DNA from: CAKSHC01 sp045594545 | GTDB taxonomy: Bacteria > Bacillota > Clostridia > Oscillospirales > UMGS1783 | Assembly (NCBI GenBank): GCA_045594545.1 | Contig: JAZNYQ010000109.1 | Location: 1 to 7,085, forward strand | Length of the DNA: 7,085 nucleotides | Reading direction: 5' to 3' | Shown here: piece by piece, positions 6,101-7,085 of the stretch | How the letters are laid out: every line of letters begins with the position of its first letter | Position numbering within the stretch: the first letter of the stretch is position 1 | Position numbers and translations under genes: made by a program | The notes under the pieces: model-generated | Told to the model about the DNA's origin: nothing | Database searches by the model: none | What the model saw: the letters and a program-made list of their open reading frames with translations, nothing else

Positions 6101-6666
6101 GCTTTGATCGTGTTCACAATCGCTGCCGCACAAACATCTCTCTTGTTTCCGGTTCTTGTAGCGGTTTTCTTAAGGAAGCCACCGGTTTCATCCACAACTT
6201 CCTCCAGATAACCGGAATCATAAACGGTAACTCCGTCATTCGCATTGGCCAATTCCATAATCATGATGCCGGTGCGCTGAGCGCCGTATTCGGCCTTAAC
6301 TGCCTCAATAATATCCGTCAGATTTTTCCCGTAGTTTACCGCACCCACTACTTTATCTGCAGCAAGCGAACATACGAGTTTTCCATCTTTCAGTTCTACA
6401 TTCATGGCCGTAGTGGCCGCCAAGCCGGTCATGGGCTCTGTCCAGTTGGTTCCCTCGTCATTGAGCACACCCAAGAGAACCGCACCGTTAAAGGAGACTA
6501 CCGGTTTGCTGAATTCGATCTCAAGGTGAGTATCGCTAACAGTTGTGACCGATTTAATGGTCAGCGGAGTCTCAGTGGTGGAGGCACCTCCCGCTGCACT
6601 TGCAACAACGGTAAATAAGGATAGTGCCATGGTTAGGGCCAGTAGTAGGGCTAAAATTCGTTTCAT
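3133..6666 (-). CDS. Large membrane-anchored surface protein with seven tandem Ig-like-type domains (unknown family)
   Basis: 1177 residues. The signal peptide is MKRILALLLALTMALSLF... with cleavage near VASA (residue 24). Four type A repeats of exactly 147 residues follow (37-183, 187-333, 343-489, 499-645), then a diverged copy (about 655-790), type B domains at about 798-948 and 955-1100, a Pro/Glu/Ser-rich stalk (about 1101-1147), a transmembrane helix (1149-1171) and the tail PKKKDE. Type A repeats begin I-K-x-V-T-x-x-S-D-T-H and end T-R-T-G-N-K-R-D-V-C-A-A-A-I. No enzyme motif or LPXTG sorting signal is visible. Architecture suggests an elongated cell-surface stalk for polysaccharide binding or adhesion (inference). 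An in-frame ATG at 6745-6747 is rejected as start: it lies upstream of the promoter and lacks the signal peptide directly after it. As first gene of the operon it is probably the most strongly expressed. Confidence 0.9.
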   Translation of the reverse strand: MKRILALLLALTMALSLFTVVASAAGGASTTETPLTIKSVTTVSDTHLEIEFSKPVVSFNGAVLLGVLNDEGTNWTEPMTGLAATTAMNVELKDGKLVCSLAADKVVGAVNYGKNLTDIIEAVKAEYGAQRTGIMIMELANANDGVTVYDSGYLEEVVDETGGFLKKTATRTGNKRDVCAAAIVNTIKAVTKISDTHLEIEFSKPVVSFNGAVLLGVLNEEGTNWTEPMTGLAATTAMNVELKDGKLVCSLAADKVVGAVNYGKNLTDIITAVAAEYGANRAGIMIMELANAVDGVTVYDSGYLEEVVDESGCLLKKTATRTGNKRDVCAAAIEPAAIEPNTIKSVTTISDTHFEIEFTKPVVSFNGAVLLGVLNDEGTNWTEPMTGLAATTSMNVELKVGKLGCSLPADKVVGAVNYGKNLTDIIEAITAEYGANRAGIMIMEMANADAGVTVYDSGYLEEVVDESGAFLAGTATRTGNKRDVCAAAIEPVANVPNTIKAVTTISDTHLKIEFTKPVVSFNGAVLLGVLNDEETNWTTDDLGDLDTTVELKYELKADGTLVCHLEKDKAGMPTADARNLNKIAMAIADEGYQAGIMIMEMANADAGVTVYESGYLEEVVDKSGAFLARTATRTGNKRDVCAAAIVSVTAEEPTAITITSIKATTNVQYKITTSEPVTVPAGGKGAWALYHVANGTIVNNNDNRFDGTISPLDTPTTEFVWTITEKASITDVFDLAEEADYQVYFGINGPLVDGKITAERAFGENNAGFVPTHKITGSAQEAYAIHIESFVLDIGEPLTVVSATAINDTDIVIKFSAPVEIGYSPYICLRIVGQNNTPVFGESGKRMQYNGTWKFADDTQDTIIWTSDNWNVKGLLSLTGPWAKFNKDGNVTRLCIEELDDKKGHTIDTVGNGFIDNVVDAQGVMLTANLIAKGRDEYDGLYIDIVEDYEDPEFFLKSVEQTGDKKLTLTFNKPVYFDEKPYMAIRFVNEANVLQYEDGQPLQYQGSWEYGSEDKTVLIWTATYGGSVNAIVNRTGKFANYPDYKIMFCIEEIPADKKAGDTEDGTIHNMYTDGGIKLYANVIGAGTNRDGVYMPITGNYVPKESTSTEQKGFELPPAKEENKVIPTAGGPSSALIQMAAHTDITSMLPWVALGLGSAVFIGVVAVLVSILPKKKDE
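3367..3804 (-). repeat. Type B domain 2 of the large surface protein (residues about 955-1100)
   Basis: This is the membrane-proximal extracellular domain. It begins L-K-S-V-E-Q-T-G-D-K-K-L-T-L-T-F-N-K-P-V and has the I-M-F-C-I-E-E-I motif at about 1046-1053. It ends N-R-D-G-V-Y-M-P-I. It is the closest match within the large protein to the single domain of the 262-residue neighbour: both share the M-F-C-I-E-E and Q-x-Y/F-x-G/N-x pattern, and the K-T-V-L-I-W strand corresponds to R-T-I-L-L-T. Confidence 0.75.
3823..4275 (-). repeat. Type B domain 1 of the large surface protein (residues about 798-948)
   Basis: It starts L-T-V-V-S-A-T-A-I-N-D-T-D-I-V-I-K-F-S-A-P-V, with a central W-T-S-D-N-W segment, R-L-C-I-E-E-L at 893-899 and D-N-V-V-D-A-Q-G-V-M-L followed by G-R-D-E-Y-D-G-L-Y-I-D-I. 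The N-terminal I-N-D-T-D and C-terminal V-V-D-x-x-G ... R-D motifs line up with the type A repeats, so this copy links types A and B. Confidence 0.75.
4297..4704 (-). repeat. Strongly diverged copy of the repeat domain (residues about 655-790)
   Basis: This stretch lies between the type A and type B blocks. It keeps the opening pattern (I-T-S-I-K-A-T-T-N-V-Q-Y-K-I-T-T-S-E-P-V) and a closing hydrophobic strand after an R/K-rich turn. It lacks both the I-M-I-M-E motif and the V-V-D motif. Membership of the family is inferred from the opening pattern, size and position. Confidence 0.5.
4732..5172 (-). repeat. Type A repeat 4 (147 residues, 499-645), with a divergent core
   Basis: The first 36 or so residues and the last 50 or so closely match repeat 3, at DNA level too. 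The central block (about 535-593) is very different: the W-T-E-P-M-T-G-L-A-A and V-N-Y-G-K-N-L-T-D-I-I motifs are replaced by W-T-T-D-D-L-G-D-L-D and D-A-R-N-L-N-K-I-A. Overall length is still exactly 147. Both repeat cysteines (C563, C641) are kept. Confidence 0.88.
5200..5640 (-). repeat. Type A repeat 3 (147 residues, 343-489)
   Basis: Same layout as repeats 1 and 2, but with three radical single-base changes in a short stretch (D to V at 400, V to G at 404, A to P at 408). Its last third (D-A-G-V-T-V-Y-D-S-G-Y-L-E-E ... S-G-A-F-L-A) resembles repeat 4 more than repeat 2. It is joined to repeat 4 by the 9-residue linker EPVANVPNT. Confidence 0.9.
5648..5677 (-). repeat. 15-bp tandem duplication in the linker between type A repeats 2 and 3
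   Basis: Two adjacent 15-bp units (5648-5662 and 5663-5677) differ at one base. They encode A-A-I-E-P twice and help make this linker six residues longer than the linker between repeats 1 and 2 (VNT). A small replication-slippage event is the simplest explanation. Confidence 0.7.
5668..6108 (-). repeat. Type A repeat 2 (147 residues, 187-333)
   Basis: Closest to repeat 1, at a 450-bp offset. The segment 5909-5997 is identical to 6359-6447 over 89 bp. The domain has the full motif set: D-T-H-L-E-I-E-F-S-K-P-V, G-A-V-L-L-G-V-L-N, N-Y-G-K-N-L-T-D-I-I, G-I-M-I-M-E-L-A-N and V-V-D-E-S-G. It has an extra cysteine (C313, in S-G-C-L-L) not found in the other copies. Confidence 0.92.
6118..6558 (-). 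repeat. Type A repeat 1 (147 residues, 37-183)
   Basis: First domain after the signal peptide and a short Gly/Thr-rich segment, so the most membrane-distal in the mature protein. It has two cysteines (C99 in L-V-C-S-L and C179 in D-V-C-A-A-A-I), and this pair is kept in all four type A repeats. It is linked to repeat 2 by only three residues (VNT). Confidence 0.92.
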
Positions 6667-6669
6667 CGT

Positions 6670-6682
6670 CTTTCCTTTCCTT
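6670..6682 (-). promoter_or_regulatory. Ribosome binding site that fixes the start of the large surface protein
   Basis: On the minus strand an AAGGAAAGGAAAG tract precedes the ATG at 6664-6666, with its nearer GG 7 nt from the start codon. The signal peptide begins directly at this ATG. Together these favour 6666 over the in-frame ATG at 6747. Confidence 0.7.
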
Positions 6683-6706
6683 AATATAATATTTGGCTTT
6701 ATGTCT

Positions 6707-6735
6707 ATAATAATATATTGATAGCCTTCTAACAA
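6707..6735 (-). promoter_or_regulatory. Probable sigma-A promoter of the minus-strand operon
   Basis: On the minus strand, TTGTTA (6730-6735; 4 of 6 with the -35 consensus) and TATTAT (6707-6712; 5 of 6 with the -10 consensus) are 17 bp apart, the ideal spacing. Transcription would start near 6700, giving a leader of roughly 34 nt before the ATG at 6666. No leader terminator or riboswitch fits in so short a leader, so control is probably by the divergent regulator. Confidence 0.7.
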
Positions 6736-6770
6736 TGCACCATTCAATACACACAGAACAATCCGAAACA

Positions 6771-6801
6771 GGAAATCGACCCAAGCTATGGAATTGGAAA
6801 A
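6771..6801. promoter_or_regulatory. Candidate operator: three GGAA(A/T)-type direct repeats between the divergent promoters
   Basis: GGAAAT (6771-6776), GGAATT (6790-6795) and GGAAAA (6796-6801) are in the same orientation, upstream of both presumed promoters. The first two are 19 bp apart, close to two helical turns. AraC-type proteins often bind direct repeats at such spacing. The repeat unit is short and A/T-rich, so chance is a real alternative. Confidence 0.3.
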
Positions 6802-6808
6802 TTTTTTA

Positions 6809-6817
6809 TGTTAGAAT
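6809..6817 (+). promoter_or_regulatory. Probable extended -10 promoter of the AraC-type regulator gene
   Basis: TG-T-TAGAAT (TGn followed by a 5-of-6 match to TATAAT) lies 33 bp upstream of the regulator's start codon. No convincing -35 is seen at 16-18 bp, which is usual for extended -10 promoters. Transcription would start near 6824, leaving room for the AAGGAAG binding site at 6837-6843. Confidence 0.5.
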
Positions 6818-6850
6818 AAAACCATCTTATAGTAAGAAGGAAGAATCGCT

Positions 6851-7085
6851 ATGATTTTGACCGACAGACACAATTATGTCACCCTAATAGAAAATATTGG
6901 AACGGTTCCTTCCCAGAATATTACACAAGTACACAAGAATCGCCCCTCCTGCGGATTGGTATATTATGCCGAGGGAGAAAATGAATTCATGTTTGAAGAC
7001 CATACGGTAAAGATATCAGCAGGAAAAGTACTCTATATACCGGAGGGGGCCAGCTACAGGGTGCACAAAAGAGAACACACCTTTA
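6851..7085 (+). CDS. AraC family transcriptional regulator, N-terminal cupin sensor domain (partial)
   Basis: The visible 78 residues start MILTDRHNYVTLIENIG and match the N-terminal sugar-sensing domain of AraC-type regulators: a G-L-V-Y-Y-A-E-G-E-N-E-F strand pair (residues 35-46), then V-K-I-S-A-G-K-V-L-Y-I-P-E-G-A-S-Y (residues 53-69), the usual cupin turn in this family. The DNA-binding helix-turn-helix pair would be at the C-terminus, outside the window, so the family call rests on the cupin pattern and context. AAGGAAG at 6837-6843 is 7 nt from the ATG. The divergent position next to the glycosidase operon suggests it is that operon's local activator, responding to a sugar. The gene is cut by the window edge. 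Confidence 0.8.
   Translation, partial: MILTDRHNYVTLIENIGTVPSQNITQVHKNRPSCGLVYYAEGENEFMFEDHTVKISAGKVLYIPEGASYRVHKREHTF

Noticed and set aside
4732..6558. CRISPR array or mobile-element direct repeats
   Set aside because: The units are about 450-468 bp, in frame and encode protein domains; there are no short spacers, inverted ends or transposase.
3244..6618. A 1124-codon open frame on the plus strand, opposite the large repeat gene
   Set aside because: It is codon-aligned antisense to the real gene and is open only because TTA, CTA and TCA are not used there. The minus-strand product has a signal peptide, regular repeats and an anchor; the plus-strand translation has no recognisable domain.
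6667..6747. A 27-residue N-terminal extension of the large surface protein from the ATG at 6745-6747
   Set aside because: The start lies upstream of the predicted promoter, would bury the signal peptide, and a good binding site precedes the ATG at 6664-6666.
6794..6799. TTGGAA as the -35 box of the regulator promoter
   Set aside because: It is only 12 bp from the TAGAAT -10; the TGn extension explains that promoter better without it.

Overview
The window looks like part of a carbohydrate-utilisation locus from an anaerobic Firmicute, most likely a gut or rumen Clostridia (Oscillospiraceae/Lachnospiraceae type). This rests on Gram-positive signal peptides, purine-rich ribosome binding sites, a Gram-positive lipoprotein lipobox, C-terminal membrane anchors with short basic tails, moderate GC by eye, and enzyme families common in such genomes. 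No rRNA, tRNA or marker gene is present, so the taxonomy is inference.

Layout. Four genes are read on the minus strand as one tight presumed operon, starting from a good sigma-A-type promoter at 6707-6735. In order of transcription they are: (1) a 1177-residue secreted, membrane-anchored repeat protein (6666 to 3133); (2) after 19 bp, a 262-residue relative with a single copy of the same domain family and the same kind of anchor (3113 to 2325); (3) overlapping by 4 bp, a 724-residue lipoprotein of the GH36/melibiase alpha-galactosidase group (2328 to 154); (4) after 8 bp, the first 48 residues of a GH3 beta-glycosidase without a signal peptide (145 to 1, cut by the window edge). Divergently, on the plus strand, the first 78 residues of an AraC-type regulator begin at 6851. 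The 184-bp gap between the two divergent starts (6667-6850) holds both promoters and probably the operator.

The most unusual part is the large surface protein. It has four copies of a 147-residue domain (type A), then a diverged copy, then two copies of a shorter-motif relative (type B), a stalk and a transmembrane anchor. The neighbouring small protein has one more type B domain. All share an N-terminal I/V-x-x-V-x-x-x-x-D-T-x-L-x-I-x-F-S-x-P-V core and a C-terminal V-V-D-x-x-G ... R-D motif, so one domain family appears eight times across two proteins. I do not recognise it as a named family; its shape resembles bacterial Ig-like beta-sandwich modules. The repeats are nearly identical in places at DNA level, and the fourth has a foreign-looking core between conserved edges, which points to recent duplication and recombination.

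Working model (inference): the AraC protein senses a sugar and controls the operon; the two anchored repeat proteins bind or display polysaccharide or attach the cell to it; the lipoprotein GH36 removes alpha-galactosyl or related residues at the cell surface; the GH3 enzyme acts on imported beta-linked products in the cytoplasm. No transporter is visible in the window.
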